64,000 bases of DNA. Origin: Rhodospirillaceae bacterium (GTDB taxonomy: Bacteria; Pseudomonadota; Alphaproteobacteria; UBA6615). Shown here piece by piece: positions 1 to 11,887 of this stretch. Each line of letters starts with the position of its first letter. Positions within the stretch are counted from its first letter, which is position 1. A program made the position numbers and the translations under genes. The stretch is from NCBI GenBank assembly GCA_018667335.1, contig JABIVD010000011.1, forward strand, positions 1 through 64,000, written 5' to 3'. A model generated the notes under the pieces. The model had not been told where the DNA came from. It saw only the letters and a list, made by a program, of their open reading frames with translations, and ran no database searches.

Positions 1-153
1 CTCTGCAACGGCATCCGGCATCTGGTCTGGGACGCAGGCAAGGGGTTCGAGTTGAGCACCGCCTTTGCATCCGGCTGGCTGGTCGTCGTTGCGGCGGTCG
101 TGCTGACCGTCATCAGCTGGGTCGCCGGTTACGCCAGCCTCGGAGGGCTCTAG
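1..153 (+). CDS. sdhC: Succinate dehydrogenase cytochrome b556 subunit (3' end only)
   Basis: Only the last 50 codons are present; the gene begins before the window. SdhC is one of the two membrane anchors of respiratory complex II, holding haem b and the quinone site with SdhD. The visible part starts with a GIRHLVWDAGKG stretch, the conserved segment of SdhC that carries a histidine near the haem, followed by one hydrophobic helix of about 20 residues and a short tail ending SLGGL. The stop at 151-153 is 2 nt before the sdhD start, so the genes are co-transcribed and probably translationally coupled. The call rests on this motif and on the sdhD-sdhA-sdhB order downstream. Confidence 0.93.
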   Translation, partial: LCNGIRHLVWDAGKGFELSTAFASGWLVVVAAVVLTVISWVAGYASLGGL

Positions 154-155
154 AG

Positions 156-533
156 ATGAACATGCGCTCCCCCCTGAGCCGTGCACGCGGCCTCGGATCA
201 GCCAAGAGCGGCACCGACCATTGGTGGATGCAGCGACTGACGGCACTAGCCCTGATCCCGCTGGTGATCTGGTTTGTCGTATCCATGATAATCGTGACAG
301 GCGCCGACCACGCGGCGGCCGTAGAATTCATCAGCAGCCCGATCAACTCGGTACTGCTGATCCTCCTGATCGTCGCCACCTTCATCCATGGCCAGCTCGG
401 CCTGACTGTAGTGATCGAGGATTACATCCACACACGATGGCTCGAAGTGGGTCTGATCATCGCGGTCAAAGGCGCAGCCATTTTCCTTGGCGTCGCCTCG
501 GTCTACGCCGTGATCGCAATCGCATTGAATTAA
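156..533 (+). CDS. sdhD: Succinate dehydrogenase membrane anchor subunit
   Basis: A 125-residue inner-membrane anchor of complex II. Three hydrophobic helices are visible at roughly residues 27-48, 63-86 and 97-122, after a basic N-terminus. His78 in the segment [10 protein letters not shown] is the likely axial haem b ligand, and the Asp89-Tyr90 pair in EDYIH matches the conserved quinone-site residues of SdhD. The length is normal for the family. It lies 2 nt after sdhC and 10 nt before sdhA in the sdhCDAB operon. The assignment is firm from position and residues; SdhD proteins diverge strongly in sequence elsewhere. Confidence 0.95.
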   Translation: MNMRSPLSRARGLGSAKSGTDHWWMQRLTALALIPLVIWFVVSMIIVTGADHAAAVEFISSPINSVLLILLIVATFIHGQLGLTVVIEDYIHTRWLEVGLIIAVKGAAIFLGVASVYAVIAIALN

Positions 534-543
534 GGGGTTAACG

Positions 544-2337
544 ATGGCGGAAAATGGCGCATACGAGATCATCGACCATGACTACGACGTTATCGTCGTG
601 GGCGCGGGCGGTGCCGGATTGCGTGCCACATTCGGCATGGCGAACCAGGGCCTGAAGACGGCCTGCATCTCGAAAGTATTTCCCACACGCTCCCATACGG
701 TGGCTGCGCAGGGCGGCATCTCGGCCGCGCTCGGCAATATGGGTAAGGATGACTGGCGCTGGCACATGTACGACACCGTCAAGGGGTCGGACTGGCTGGG
801 CGATCAGGACGCGATCGAATATATGGTGCGCGAGGCGATCCCCGCGATCATCGAGCTTGAGCATCAGGGCGTGCCGTTCAGCCGCACGGAAGCAGGCAAG
901 ATCTATCAGCGCCCCTTCGGCGGCATGACCACGAACTACGGCGAAGGCACGGCTCAGCGCACCTGCGCCGCGGCCGACCGCACCGGGCATGCGATCCTGC
1001 ATACGCTGTATCAGCAGTCGCTGCGCTACAACGCCGAGTTCTTCATCGAGTATTTTGCCCTCGACCTGATCATGGAAGACGGCAAGTGCCGAGGCGTCAT
1101 GGCCTGGAACCTGGCCGACGGCACGATGCACCGCTTCCGCGGGCATCTTGTCTGCATGGCGACCGGCGGCTACGGCCGGGCCTACTTTTCAGCCACCTCG
1201 GCGCACACCTGCACCGGCGACGGCAACGCGATGGTCGCACGCGCCGGCCTGCCCCTGGAAGACATGGAGTTCGTGCAGTTCCACCCCACCGGCATCTATG
1301 GTGCCGGTGCGCTGATCACCGAGGGATCACGCGGCGAAGGTGGGTATCTGACCAACTCCGAGGGCGAGCGGTTCATGGAACGCTATGCGCCGTCGGCCAA
1401 GGATCTGGCGAGCCGCGACGTTGTCAGCCGTTCGATGACCATTGAAATGCGTGAGGGCCGCGGCGTCGGTGGCGAGAAGGATCATATCCATCTCCACCTC
1501 GAACATCTCGACCCTGCCGTGCTGGCCGAGCGCCTGCCGGGTATTTCCGAGACCGCCCGCATCTTCGCAGGCGTCGATGTGACCAAGGAGCCGATCCCGG
1601 TCTTGCCGACCTGCCACTACAATATGGGCGGCATTCCGACGACCTATCAGGGCCAGGTCCGGACCTGGACCGCCGAAGATCCCGAGGCGGTCACGCCAGG
1701 CCTGATGGCGATTGGCGAATCGGCCAGCGTGTCGGTCCATGGTGCGAACCGCCTGGGTTCGAACTCGCTGCTCGACTTGGTCGTGTTTGGAAGGGCCGCA
1801 GCCCTGCGCGCCGCCGAGCTGGTCACGCCGGGTGCGCCGCACGAACCGCTTGCCGCGGATGCGGGCGACGACGCGCTGGCGCGCCTCGACAAGCTACGCC
1901 ATGCCAGCGGTGGCACACCGACTGCCAAGCTGCGCGACGCGATGCAACGCACGATGCAGAACAACTGCGCCGTGTTCCGGACCGGCGAAGTCCTGCAGGA
2001 AGGCGCAGACAAACTCGACGAATTGTGGGGCGCACGCGATGACCTGCACGTGTCAGACGACTCGCTGATCTGGAACTCCGACTTGGTCGAGACCCTCGAA
2101 CTAGAGAATCTGATGATGCAGTCGGTGATCACGATGAACGGCGCGAAAGAGCGCGAAGAAAGCCGGGGCGCACATGCACGCGAAGACTTCCCCGACCGAA
2201 ACGACGATGAGTGGATGAAGCACACCCTGGCGTGGGTCGATGAGAAGGGCAAAGTCGATCTGAAGTATCGCCCGGTGCATCTCGAACCCATGACCAATGA
2301 AGTCCAGAGCTTCCCGCCCAAGGTGCGGTCCTACTAG
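544..2337 (+). CDS. sdhA: Succinate dehydrogenase flavoprotein subunit
   Basis: Oxidises succinate to fumarate on the cytoplasmic face of complex II and passes electrons to SdhB. The protein has 597 residues, the usual length. The FAD-binding Rossmann motif GAGGAGL is at residues 20-26. His51 in [10 protein letters not shown] is the histidine that carries covalent FAD in this family. The substrate-site segment [10 protein letters not shown] and the C-terminal [19 protein letters not shown] are also present. The start ATG follows AAGGGGTTAACG, a good ribosome site. It sits between sdhD and sdhB. Absence of the assembly factor sdhE from this stretch is unremarkable. Confidence 0.98.
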   Translation: MAENGAYEIIDHDYDVIVVGAGGAGLRATFGMANQGLKTACISKVFPTRSHTVAAQGGISAALGNMGKDDWRWHMYDTVKGSDWLGDQDAIEYMVREAIPAIIELEHQGVPFSRTEAGKIYQRPFGGMTTNYGEGTAQRTCAAADRTGHAILHTLYQQSLRYNAEFFIEYFALDLIMEDGKCRGVMAWNLADGTMHRFRGHLVCMATGGYGRAYFSATSAHTCTGDGNAMVARAGLPLEDMEFVQFHPTGIYGAGALITEGSRGEGGYLTNSEGERFMERYAPSAKDLASRDVVSRSMTIEMREGRGVGGEKDHIHLHLEHLDPAVLAERLPGISETARIFAGVDVTKEPIPVLPTCHYNMGGIPTTYQGQVRTWTAEDPEAVTPGLMAIGESASVSVHGANRLGSNSLLDLVVFGRAAALRAAELVTPGAPHEPLAADAGDDALARLDKLRHASGGTPTAKLRDAMQRTMQNNCAVFRTGEVLQEGADKLDELWGARDDLHVSDDSLIWNSDLVETLELENLMMQSVITMNGAKEREESRGAHAREDFPDRNDDEWMKHTLAWVDEKGKVDLKYRPVHLEPMTNEVQSFPPKVRSY

Positions 2338-2368
2338 GCCGCCCCAGGCGACGAGGAGAATTTAAGAT

Positions 2369-3148
2369 ATGGCTGAGTTTACACTGCCGAAGAATTCCAA
2401 AGTGACCGAAGGCAAGGTCTGGCCGAAGCCCGACGGCGCGACCAAAGTGAAGGCCTTCAAGATCTATCGCTGGTCGCCCGACAGCGGCGACAATCCCAGC
2501 GTCGACACCTATCATCTCGACCTCGACGATTGCGGCCCGATGGTCCTCGACGCGCTGATCAAGATCAAGAATGAGGTCGATCCGACCCTCACCTTCCGGC
2601 GGTCATGCCGCGAGGGCGTGTGCGGCTCCTGCGCGATGAACATCGACGGCACCAACACGCTGGCCTGCACCAAATACATCGCCGACGCGAAGGGCGACGT
2701 GCGGATCTATCCCCTGCCCCACCAGTCTGTGATCAAGGATCTGGTGCCCGACCAGACGCATTTCTTCGCCCAGTATCGAGAGATCGAGCCGTGGCTGAAG
2801 ACCGACAGCCAGACGCCCGAGCGCGAGCGCCTGCAGAGCCCGGAAGACCGGGCCAAGATCGACGGCATGTGGGAATGCGTCCTGTGCGCCTGCTGCACGA
2901 CATCCTGTCCGAGCTATTGGTGGAACGAGGACAAGTATCTCGGCCCGGCAATCCTGCTGCAGGCCTATCGCTGGCTCGCCGACAGCCGCGACGAAGCGAC
3001 AGGCGAGCGCCTCGATCAGCTCGAAGATCCCTTCCGCCTGTATCGCTGCCACACCATCATGAATTGCACCCGCACCTGCCCGAAGCATCTCAACCCGGCC
3101 AAGGCAATCGCGGAGATCAAGAAGATGATGGTGGAACGCCGGGTTTGA
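2369..3148 (+). CDS. sdhB: Succinate dehydrogenase iron-sulfur subunit
   Basis: Carries electrons from FAD in SdhA to ubiquinone through three iron-sulfur clusters. It has 259 residues. The N-terminal ferredoxin domain binds [2Fe-2S] with Cys80, Cys85, Cys88 and Cys100 ([10 protein letters not shown] followed by NTLAC). The C-terminal domain has [16 protein letters not shown] and [17 protein letters not shown] for the [4Fe-4S] and [3Fe-4S] clusters. The start at 2369 is preceded by GAGGAGAATTTAAGAT. It is the last gene of the operon, with a strong intrinsic terminator about 55 nt after the stop. Confidence 0.98.
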   Translation: MAEFTLPKNSKVTEGKVWPKPDGATKVKAFKIYRWSPDSGDNPSVDTYHLDLDDCGPMVLDALIKIKNEVDPTLTFRRSCREGVCGSCAMNIDGTNTLACTKYIADAKGDVRIYPLPHQSVIKDLVPDQTHFFAQYREIEPWLKTDSQTPERERLQSPEDRAKIDGMWECVLCACCTTSCPSYWWNEDKYLGPAILLQAYRWLADSRDEATGERLDQLEDPFRLYRCHTIMNCTRTCPKHLNPAKAIAEIKKMMVERRV

Positions 3149-3201
3149 CCGGTCCGCAATCATCATCCGGCAGCCCGGCGCGGCTGTCAGTTACAGAATT
3201 C

Positions 3202-3236
3202 AAAAACCGCCGTGGTGCCTGCCGCGGCGGTTTTTT
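3202..3236 (+). terminator. Rho-independent terminator of the sdh operon
   Basis: A perfect 11-bp stem pairs 3202-3212 (AAAAACCGCCG) with 3225-3235 (CGGCGGTTTTT) around a 12-nt loop and ends in a run of six T residues. It lies downstream of sdhB and before the next gene on the same strand. The A-run on the 5' arm also gives it a bidirectional look. Confidence 0.9.
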
Positions 3237-3266
3237 GTTCCGCGGTCACGAACCGGAGGCCATGAC

Positions 3267-3890
3267 ATGTTCATTCCGAAGCATTTCGAAGAGACCGACA
3301 CCGGCGTCCTGCAGGACCTAGTCGCAGCCAACCCGTTCGGGATATTGATCGGAACCCGTGATGGCGCGCCATTCGCAAGCCACATCCCGTTCATGCTGGA
3401 TCGTGCGGCGGGCCCCAACGGTACCCTCTTCGGCCATGTGGCAAAGAACAATCCCCATGGCGAGATATTCGACGGGAAGACCCCCATGTTGGCGATCTTC
3501 GAGGGGCCGCACGCCTATGTGTCGCCGCGCTGGTACGCGCCGGGCAATGCCGTGCCCACCTGGAACTACGCCGTCGTGCATGCCACAGGCGGGCCCCATG
3601 AGGTGACCGACATCGCGACGGTGCGCGCGCAGCAGGAAGCGCTGATCGCCGTGTTCGAGGGCGCGGGCCCCGACGCCTGGTCGATGGGCGCGCAGCCGGA
3701 GAAATATATCGAGGGCATGCTGCGGGGCGTCACGGCGTTCGAGATGCCGATCGACCGACTTGAGGGTAAGTTCAAGCTGAGCCAAAACCGGCCGGCAAAC
3801 GACCGAGAGACCGTCGCCGACGCGCTGGCCGACAGTGCGCGCGAGACCGACCGGGACCTCGCCGCCCTAATGCGAAAGCGTGCGCAGTAG
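3267..3890 (+). CDS. PaiB-family FMN-binding protein
   Basis: A 207-residue protein of the PaiB / FMN-binding split-barrel family, named after the Bacillus PaiB protein, annotated as a negative transcriptional regulator. Family hallmarks are visible: MFIPKHFEETD at the start, FGILIGTRDGAPFASHIPF, and YVSPRWYAPGNAVPTWNYAVVHATG in the middle (positions about 90-115). These build the flavin barrel. Biochemical roles of most members are unknown; binding to flavin is more certain than binding to DNA. It is the first gene after the sdh terminator and has GGAGGCC upstream of its ATG. It may be part of the accessory block between sdhB and zapE. Confidence 0.88.
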   Translation: MFIPKHFEETDTGVLQDLVAANPFGILIGTRDGAPFASHIPFMLDRAAGPNGTLFGHVAKNNPHGEIFDGKTPMLAIFEGPHAYVSPRWYAPGNAVPTWNYAVVHATGGPHEVTDIATVRAQQEALIAVFEGAGPDAWSMGAQPEKYIEGMLRGVTAFEMPIDRLEGKFKLSQNRPANDRETVADALADSARETDRDLAALMRKRAQ

Positions 3891-3893
3891 CGG

Positions 3894-4238
3894 CTATTTC
3901 ACCCGGCGCAGTTGAGGCGGCTTGCGGTCCTCAGGCGGCGGTCCGCCGTCGCGGGGGCCCTTCGAATTCCGGCGCATGAAGCGGTAGAGATAATAGACGC
4001 CCATGGTGACAATCAACGCACCGATGAGCCGCAGAGCGGTTTGGGCGACGAGCCCCTGCAGATCGAGAAATGAGACCTTGCCCAGCGCCAGCGCGAAAAT
4101 CTGGACCGCCAGCCCCCAGAGGAACGCATATTTGACCGCCCGCCAGGGTGTCGTGGCATACACGCCGAGCCCGATATAGCCGGCGAGCGCGACGGGGCTC
4201 GCGGTGAGTTCGAGGGCAAGGTTCAGATAGGACAGCAT
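3894..4238 (-). CDS. Small three-helix membrane protein, unknown function
   Basis: A 114-residue protein not assignable to a named family from sequence alone. Hydrophobic segments at about residues 5-28, 36-55 and 64-86 suggest three membrane helices, with YLYRFMRRNSK marking the cytoplasmic edge. The C-terminal 30 residues are polar, basic and proline-rich (GPRDGGPPPEDRKPPQLRRVK). It is convergent with the PaiB-like gene, whose stop is 4 nt away, and divergent from the dioxygenase gene at 4403. The ORF has normal GC-rich codon use. Function is unknown. Confidence 0.7.
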   Translation of the reverse strand: MLSYLNLALELTASPVALAGYIGLGVYATTPWRAVKYAFLWGLAVQIFALALGKVSFLDLQGLVAQTALRLIGALIVTMGVYYLYRFMRRNSKGPRDGGPPPEDRKPPQLRRVK

Positions 4239-4402
4239 GGGTGGACCCGACGATTGAAAACGCCTGCAAATCTAGCCTTAAATGCGCCCAGGAACCACCC
4301 GGGGAAACCACCAATGCGGAGTCACCTCTGTCGGCTCGCCCACAGAGTGATAGCGGGCTATAATTCCCGCGCTACACAGACAGATTGGCCGGGAGCGGCA
4401 CC

Positions 4403-5206
4403 ATGGAACTAGATCAGGACCAGCTCGAACAGTTCGACACGGAAGGTTGGGTGTTTTTACCCGACGTGTTCAGTCAGGCAGAGATGGATGTCCTTTCCGG
4501 CGAATTGCCAGGCATCTTCGCGATGGACCGGGACGAGGTCTGGCGCGAGGCCAACGGCGAGGCTGTGCGCACCGCTTTTGCCGCCCATTACTACAATGAG
4601 GCGTTCCGCCGCCTGGGCCGCCACCCCCGGCTGATCGGCCCGGTGAAGCAGCTGCTCGACGGCGACGTCTACATGCATCAGTACAAGATAAACGGGAAGG
4701 CAGCGTTCGACGGCGATGTCTGGCAGTGGCACCAGGACTACGGCACCTGGGCTCGTGACGACAAGATGCCCGAGGCCCGGGCCATGAACATCGCGCTGTT
4801 CATCGACGAAGTGACCGAGTTCAACGGCCCGCTATATCTCATTCCGCGCAGCCACAAGGGCGGCGTGATCGAGGCCGGGCATGACTTGGCGACCACGTCA
4901 TATCCGCTCTGGACACTGGACAAGGAAACCGTCGCACAACTGGCCGAAGACGGCGGCATGATCGCGCCGAAGGGCAAGCCGGGCTCGGTCCTGCTGTTCC
5001 ATTCGAACCTGGTGCACGCCTCGGCGCCGAACATCAGCCCCTGGGGCCGGGTGATCGCCTATCTGAGCCTTTGCCATGTCGACAATCACATCCGCCAGTT
5101 CAAGCGCGAGGAATGGATCGCGCACCGCGACTTCGCGCCGATCGAGCCGCTGAACGACGACTGCCTGATGGAACTCGCCCGGGAAAACGCGGCCGCGGCA
5201 GAGTAG
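4403..5206 (+). CDS. EctD/PhyH-family Fe(II)/2-oxoglutarate dioxygenase
   Basis: A 267-residue non-haem iron oxygenase of the phytanoyl-CoA dioxygenase superfamily, probably a small-molecule hydroxylase. The iron triad is visible as His110-x-Asp112 in WQWHQDYGTW and His205 in LFHSNLVHAS; Arg216 in the GRVIAYLS segment would bind 2-oxoglutarate. The segments MHQYKINGKAAF, EFNGPLYLIPRSH and GKPGSVLLFHSNLVH resemble the ectoine hydroxylase and trans-4-proline hydroxylase clade more than true phytanoyl-CoA enzymes. No ectABC genes are present, so the substrate is open. I chose the ATG at 4403 because GGGAG lies 7 nt before it; an upstream TTG at 4385 lacks such a site. Confidence 0.85.
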   Translation: MELDQDQLEQFDTEGWVFLPDVFSQAEMDVLSGELPGIFAMDRDEVWREANGEAVRTAFAAHYYNEAFRRLGRHPRLIGPVKQLLDGDVYMHQYKINGKAAFDGDVWQWHQDYGTWARDDKMPEARAMNIALFIDEVTEFNGPLYLIPRSHKGGVIEAGHDLATTSYPLWTLDKETVAQLAEDGGMIAPKGKPGSVLLFHSNLVHASAPNISPWGRVIAYLSLCHVDNHIRQFKREEWIAHRDFAPIEPLNDDCLMELARENAAAAE

Positions 5207-5228
5207 CGCCGGGGCGAGTCCGGCCCAA

Positions 5229-5786
5229 TCAGTCCGGCATCGGCGTGCGGTCGATCGAGTCCTCAATCGGCACATGCAGCGTCGTGCAGAAGGTGCCGAC
5301 GAGCTGGTAGTAGCCCACCATCACCGTCAGATCGACGAGGCCCCGATCACCCAGGGACGCGCGGATTTCCTCGATCAGCGCGTCGTCGGCCTTTTCATTG
5401 TTGGCGACGATCCGGGAAAACCGTAGCGCCGGGCCGACCGGCGCGGGGAGTTCCTCAGCCGCCAGCGTGCCGCAGACTGCGCGCATATCGTCGGGCATCC
5501 GGTGAATGTGATGGGTCCATTCGTACCAGTTGCCGACCTCCTTCGAGACCGTGCAGATGATCATCTCGCGCAAGACCTCGTCGAACACGCTGTGGAAGCG
5601 TACATGCTCGCCGACCGACGCCACCGCCTCGAGCGCGCCGGGGCTGCTGGCCATTCGCGCGAACAGCTCGGCCATGAATTCCAGCTTCCGGGTTTCCATG
5701 ATGTGGTCATAAATACCGACCTGGTCGGCCGGGAATTCGTCGCGCGCCACGTGCGGCACGCGTGCATCCTCATTGTAGTCGGTCAT
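5229..5786 (-). CDS. Carboxymuconolactone decarboxylase-like protein
   Basis: A 185-residue all-helical protein of the CMD / AhpD superfamily. The core motif region reads EVLREMIICTVSKEVGNWYEW followed by THHIH, which matches the family helix pair. The redox CxxC of AhpD is missing: the usual position is occupied by NWYEWTHH, so a peroxidase-reductase role is unlikely and a decarboxylase or hydrolase-like role is more plausible. It is convergent with the dioxygenase gene (22-nt gap) and divergent from the SAF-domain oxidoreductase (77 nt between starts). Its substrate is unknown. Confidence 0.82.
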   Translation of the reverse strand: MTDYNEDARVPHVARDEFPADQVGIYDHIMETRKLEFMAELFARMASSPGALEAVASVGEHVRFHSVFDEVLREMIICTVSKEVGNWYEWTHHIHRMPDDMRAVCGTLAAEELPAPVGPALRFSRIVANNEKADDALIEEIRASLGDRGLVDLTVMVGYYQLVGTFCTTLHVPIEDSIDRTPMPD

Positions 5787-5862
5787 GGTTCCCCTCCAGC
5801 TTTGCTTGCATTTCGTTGTAAACTCGCCCGACAGGATAGCTGGAAATACATAGGATTTTGCA

Positions 5863-7218
5863 ATGAACCTCTACGCGATGCTCGGCCGGCGCGCCGAAGA
5901 CGGACGGCCTGTCCGCGTCGGCCTGATCGGGGCAGGCAAGTTCGGTACGATGTATCTGTCCCAGGCGGCACGCACGCCGGGCATCCACGTGATGGCGATC
6001 GCCGACCTGGACCCGGAGCGCGCCCGTGCGGCCTGCGCGCGGGTCGGCGGGCTCGACCCGTCTGCCGCGACGTTCGATGCGGCGCTGTCCCAGGGCAATA
6101 CCCACCTGACCGACAATTCGATGGCGCTGGTGGCCGCCGGCGGGATCGACGTGGTGATCGACGCGACGGGCAGCCCGGCGGCCGGAATCGCCCATGCGCT
6201 CGCCGCCTGCGAGCACGGCAAGCACATCGTGATGGTCAATGTGGAGGCCGATGTCCTGGCCGGGCCATTGCTGGCCGAACGCGCGCGCCAGGCGGGCATC
6301 GTCTATTCGCTGGCCTATGGCGACCAGCCGGCGCTGATCCACGAACAGGTGGACTGGGCGCGGGCCTGCGGCCTCGAGGTGATCGCCGCAGGCAAAGGCA
6401 CCAAGTATCTCGACGGCTATCACTATGTGACGCCAGACGATGTCTGGGATCATTACGGGCTGACCCCGGCGCAGGCCGCGGCGGGCGGCATGAACCCGCA
6501 GATGTTCAACTCATTCCTTGACGGCACCAAGTCGGCAATCGAGATGGCCGCCGTCGCGAATGCTACCGGGCTCACGCCCGCGCCCGACGGGCTCGCCTTT
6601 CCGGCATGCGGTGTTCATGACCTGCCGCATGTGATGCGGCCCGCTGCCGAGGGTGGCCAGCTGCACCACAAGGGTCAGGTGGAGGTGATCAGCTCGGAAG
6701 AGCGCGATGGCCGCCATGTGACCGGCGATCTGCGCTGGGGGGTCTATGTCGTATTCGAGGCGCCGAGCGAGTATGTCCGCGCCTGTTTCGACGAATACGG
6801 ACTGGTGACCGATGTGTCGGGCAACTACGCCGCGCAGTGGAAACCTTATCATCTGATCGGGCTCGAGCTCGGCATCTCTGTCGCGAGTGCCGCATTACGT
6901 AACGAGCCAACCGGATCGCCGACCGGGTTCCGCGGCGATGCCGTAGCGACCGCCAAACGCGACCTGAAGCCCGGCGACGCGCTGGATGGCGAGGGCGGCT
7001 TCACCGTCTACGGGAAGCTCATGCCGGCCGCGGCCAGCCTCGCCGCCGGCGGGCTGCCGATCGGGCTGGCGCATGGCGTCACGCTCAAGAATGCAGTGGC
7101 CAAGGACCGGCCGGTCGGCTGGGCGGATGTGGAGATCGATCCAAACATTCAGGCCGTGCAGGTGCGCCGCGAGATGGAGGCCATGTTCGCTGATCCTGCC
7201 ACCGCCGCCGCCCAATAA
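5863..7218 (+). CDS. SAF-domain NAD(P)-dependent oxidoreductase (homoserine-dehydrogenase-like)
   Basis: A 451-residue protein with an N-terminal Rossmann fold (VGLIGAGKFGTMYL, residues about 19-32) related to the NAD-binding domain of homoserine dehydrogenase and Gfo/Idh enzymes, and a C-terminal SAF domain (about residues 350-430, from VATAKRDLKPGDALDG). Members of this architecture occur in sugar-acid catabolic operons, but few are characterised. The central part includes AAGKGTKYLDGYHYVTPD, a conserved block of the family. It lies alone between a divergent CMD-like gene and zapE. Redox function is likely; the substrate cannot be read from the sequence. Confidence 0.82.
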   Translation: MNLYAMLGRRAEDGRPVRVGLIGAGKFGTMYLSQAARTPGIHVMAIADLDPERARAACARVGGLDPSAATFDAALSQGNTHLTDNSMALVAAGGIDVVIDATGSPAAGIAHALAACEHGKHIVMVNVEADVLAGPLLAERARQAGIVYSLAYGDQPALIHEQVDWARACGLEVIAAGKGTKYLDGYHYVTPDDVWDHYGLTPAQAAAGGMNPQMFNSFLDGTKSAIEMAAVANATGLTPAPDGLAFPACGVHDLPHVMRPAAEGGQLHHKGQVEVISSEERDGRHVTGDLRWGVYVVFEAPSEYVRACFDEYGLVTDVSGNYAAQWKPYHLIGLELGISVASAALRNEPTGSPTGFRGDAVATAKRDLKPGDALDGEGGFTVYGKLMPAAASLAAGGLPIGLAHGVTLKNAVAKDRPVGWADVEIDPNIQAVQVRREMEAMFADPATAAAQ

Positions 7219-7280
7219 CCCGCGCAATAACGCGCCACCCGGTTGCACCCGGAGCCAAGCTGGCCTACGTAACCGCCGCC

Positions 7281-9529
<2,249 letters not shown>

Positions 9530-9549
9530 CCACCCAACACCCGAATGTT

Positions 9550-9594
9550 CGACTTTAGGCCCGGTTGCGCAGTGCAACACGGGTGTTAAAGTCG
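9550..9594 (+). other. Large stem-loop after mdh
   Basis: Three nested helices are directly visible: 9550-9557 (CGACTTTA) with 9587-9594 (TAAAGTCG); 9560-9563 (CCCG) with 9580-9583 (CGGG); and 9564-9568 (GTTGC) with 9574-9578 (GCAAC), closing a 5-nt loop. That is 17 pairs with one small internal loop and one bulged A. There is no following T-run, so it may be a 3' stabiliser or processed terminator for mdh rather than a classic intrinsic terminator. A second small hairpin follows at 9615-9630 (GCCCG / CGGGC). Confidence 0.65.
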
Positions 9595-9601
9595 TACTTC
9601 G

Positions 9602-9667
9602 TTAACCATACTTGGCCCGATCAACCGGGCTTCAATCGCGACGGCGGGCGAAAAAAATTAACCATAC
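9602..9667 (+). promoter_or_regulatory. Paired TTAACCATAC motifs upstream of sucC
   Basis: The 10-mer TTAACCATAC occurs at 9602-9611 and again at 9658-9667, 56 bp apart, in the 201-nt gap between mdh and sucC. TTAACCAT resembles the half-site of the alphaproteobacterial cell-cycle regulator CtrA, but a full TTAA-N7-TTAAC arrangement was not found. The direct repeat is seen; its link to CtrA is inference. The gap presumably also holds the promoter of the sucCDAB-lpd operon. Confidence 0.35.
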
Positions 9668-9730
9668 GGTAATCCCGGACGGTCATCGTCACCGCCGCTC
9701 ACCTCTTCAGTCTCTCGGAAAAAACCGCCA

Positions 9731-10927
9731 ATGAACATTCACGAGTATCAGGCCAAGGGCCTGCTGGCGAAGTTTGGCGTCTCCGTGCCCCGCGGCGCGG
9801 TGGCATACACGCCGGACGAAGCCAGCAAAGCGGCCAAGGAACTCGGCGGCGATATCTGGGTGGTAAAATCCCAGATTCATGCCGGCGGACGCGGTGCAGG
9901 GCATTTCGCCGAAAACCCCGATGGCGGCGGCGGCGTGCGCCTGGCGCGCAGCGACGACGAAGTCCGCGCCCATGCCGAGGCCATGCTCGGCCAGACGCTG
10001 GTCACCAAACAGACCGGCCCGGACGGCAAGGAAGTAAAACGAATTTACGTCGAGGAAGGCTGTGATATCGCGCGTGAGCTGTATCTGAGCCTGCTCGTCG
10101 ACCGCGAGACATCCCGGATCGTCATCGTCGCCTCGACCGAAGGCGGCATGGATATCGAGACTGTCGCGGAAGAAACCCCCGAAAAGATCGCACAGGTGGC
10201 GATCGATCCGGTGACCGGCATCATGCCGTTCCACACCCGCGAGATCGCCTTCGGGCTCGGCCTTGAGGGTAGCCAGATCAAGAGCGCCGCCAAATTCCTG
10301 ACCGCGATGTACAAGGCATTCCTCGAACTTGACGCCTCGATGGTAGAGATCAACCCCCTGGTGGTGACCGGGTCGGGCGATGTGATCGCGCTCGATGCGA
10401 AGATGAATTTTGATGACAACGCGTTGTATCGACAGGCCGATGTCGAGGTATTGCGCGACGAAGACGAAGAGGACCCGATGGAGCTCGAGGCCTCGAAGCA
10501 TGAGCTCAACTACATCAAACTCGACGGCTCGATCGGTTGCATGGTGAATGGCGCCGGCCTGGCGATGGCCACGATGGACATCGTCAAGCTGCATGGCAGC
10601 GCACCGGCCAACTTCCTGGATGTCGGCGGCGGCGCGACCAAAGAACGGGTCACGTCTGCCTTCAAGATCATCCTGTCCGATCCGAATGTCGAAGGCATCC
10701 TGGTCAACATCTTCGGCGGCATCATGCGTTGTGACGTCATTGCCGAAGGAATCGTCGCCGCGGCGCGCGAAGTTTCGCTGCATGTTCCGCTGGTGGTTCG
10801 CCTCGAAGGCACAAACGTCGATCTCGGCAAGAAGATTCTTGCAGAGTCGGGGCTCCCGATCGTCTCAGCAGACGACCTCGGAGATGCCGCCGAAAAAATC
10901 GTAACCGCGGTGAAGGAGGCAGCCTGA
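9731..10927 (+). CDS. sucC: Succinyl-CoA synthetase beta subunit
   Basis: With SucD it converts succinyl-CoA to succinate with ATP or GTP formation. The 398-residue protein begins [17 protein letters not shown], the ATP-grasp domain start typical of SucC, and has [17 protein letters not shown] in the nucleotide site. The C-terminal CoA-ligase domain shows [10 protein letters not shown] and [19 protein letters not shown]. It is the first gene of sucCD-sucAB-lpd, and the sucD start is only 4 nt downstream. Length and motifs are normal. Confidence 0.98.
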   Translation: MNIHEYQAKGLLAKFGVSVPRGAVAYTPDEASKAAKELGGDIWVVKSQIHAGGRGAGHFAENPDGGGGVRLARSDDEVRAHAEAMLGQTLVTKQTGPDGKEVKRIYVEEGCDIARELYLSLLVDRETSRIVIVASTEGGMDIETVAEETPEKIAQVAIDPVTGIMPFHTREIAFGLGLEGSQIKSAAKFLTAMYKAFLELDASMVEINPLVVTGSGDVIALDAKMNFDDNALYRQADVEVLRDEDEEDPMELEASKHELNYIKLDGSIGCMVNGAGLAMATMDIVKLHGSAPANFLDVGGGATKERVTSAFKIILSDPNVEGILVNIFGGIMRCDVIAEGIVAAAREVSLHVPLVVRLEGTNVDLGKKILAESGLPIVSADDLGDAAEKIVTAVKEAA

Positions 10928-10931
10928 CGCC

Positions 10932-11807
10932 ATGTCCGTACTCGTCGGCAAAAATACCAAAGTCATCTGCCAGGGCTTCACCGGAGCCCAGGGCACTTTT
11001 CATTCCGAGCAGGCCATCGCCTACGGCACCCAGATGGTCGGCGGCGTGACCCCCGGCAAGGGTGGCACGTCACATCTCGATTTGCCCGTGTTCGACACGG
11101 TGGACGAAGCCGTCAGCACGACAGGCGCGAATGCCTCCGTCATCTATGTGCCGCCGCCGTTTGCGGGCGACGCGATCCTTGAAGCGATCGACGCCGGTGT
11201 CGAGCTGGTGGTGTGCATCACCGAAGGCATTCCGGTCCTCGATATGGTTGCGGTCAAGCGCGCGCTGAGCGGCTCGCGCACCCGCCTGATCGGCCCGAAC
11301 TGCCCGGGCGTCATCACGCCCGACGAGTGCAAGATCGGCATCATGCCGGGTCACATTCATCAGCGCGGCAACATCGGTATCGTCTCGCGGTCGGGCACCC
11401 TGACCTATGAGGCCGTCGCGCAGACGACTGCGGTCGACCTCGGCCAGACCACCTGCATCGGTATTGGCGGCGATCCTGTGAACGGCACCAATTTCATCGA
11501 CTGCCTGGAACTGTTCCTGGACGACGATGAGACCGAGGGCATCATCATGATCGGCGAAATCGGCGGTTCGGCCGAAGAGGACGCCGCTGAATTCCTGAAA
11601 TCATCAAAGATCAAAAAACCGGTCGCCGGGTTCATCGCCGGCGTCACGGCGCCTCCCGGAAAACGCATGGGCCATGCCGGCGCCATCATTTCGGGCGGCA
11701 AAGGCACCGCGGATGCAAAAATGGACGCCATGAAATCCGCGGGCATACTGGTTGCTGAATCGCCGTCGGCGCTCGGCACCACGATGTTGAAGGCAATGAA
11801 GGGCTAG
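10932..11807 (+). CDS. sucD: Succinyl-CoA synthetase alpha subunit
   Basis: The 291-residue alpha subunit binds CoA and carries the phosphohistidine intermediate. The N-terminal CoA-binding fold has [12 protein letters not shown], and the active-site histidine is His248 in [14 protein letters not shown]. The motif [10 protein letters not shown] (residues 121-130) is also present. It is separated from sucC by 4 nt and followed after 80 nt by the 2-oxoglutarate dehydrogenase gene. Identification is secure. Confidence 0.98.
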   Translation: MSVLVGKNTKVICQGFTGAQGTFHSEQAIAYGTQMVGGVTPGKGGTSHLDLPVFDTVDEAVSTTGANASVIYVPPPFAGDAILEAIDAGVELVVCITEGIPVLDMVAVKRALSGSRTRLIGPNCPGVITPDECKIGIMPGHIHQRGNIGIVSRSGTLTYEAVAQTTAVDLGQTTCIGIGGDPVNGTNFIDCLELFLDDDETEGIIMIGEIGGSAEEDAAEFLKSSKIKKPVAGFIAGVTAPPGKRMGHAGAIISGGKGTADAKMDAMKSAGILVAESPSALGTTMLKAMKG

Positions 11808-11887
11808 GTTGATCGTTTTTTTCTGTTGGTGAGGGGGACGCCAACGCGCTGAAACCAGGGACCGCAGCCTCATCGCGCGGTTAGGAT

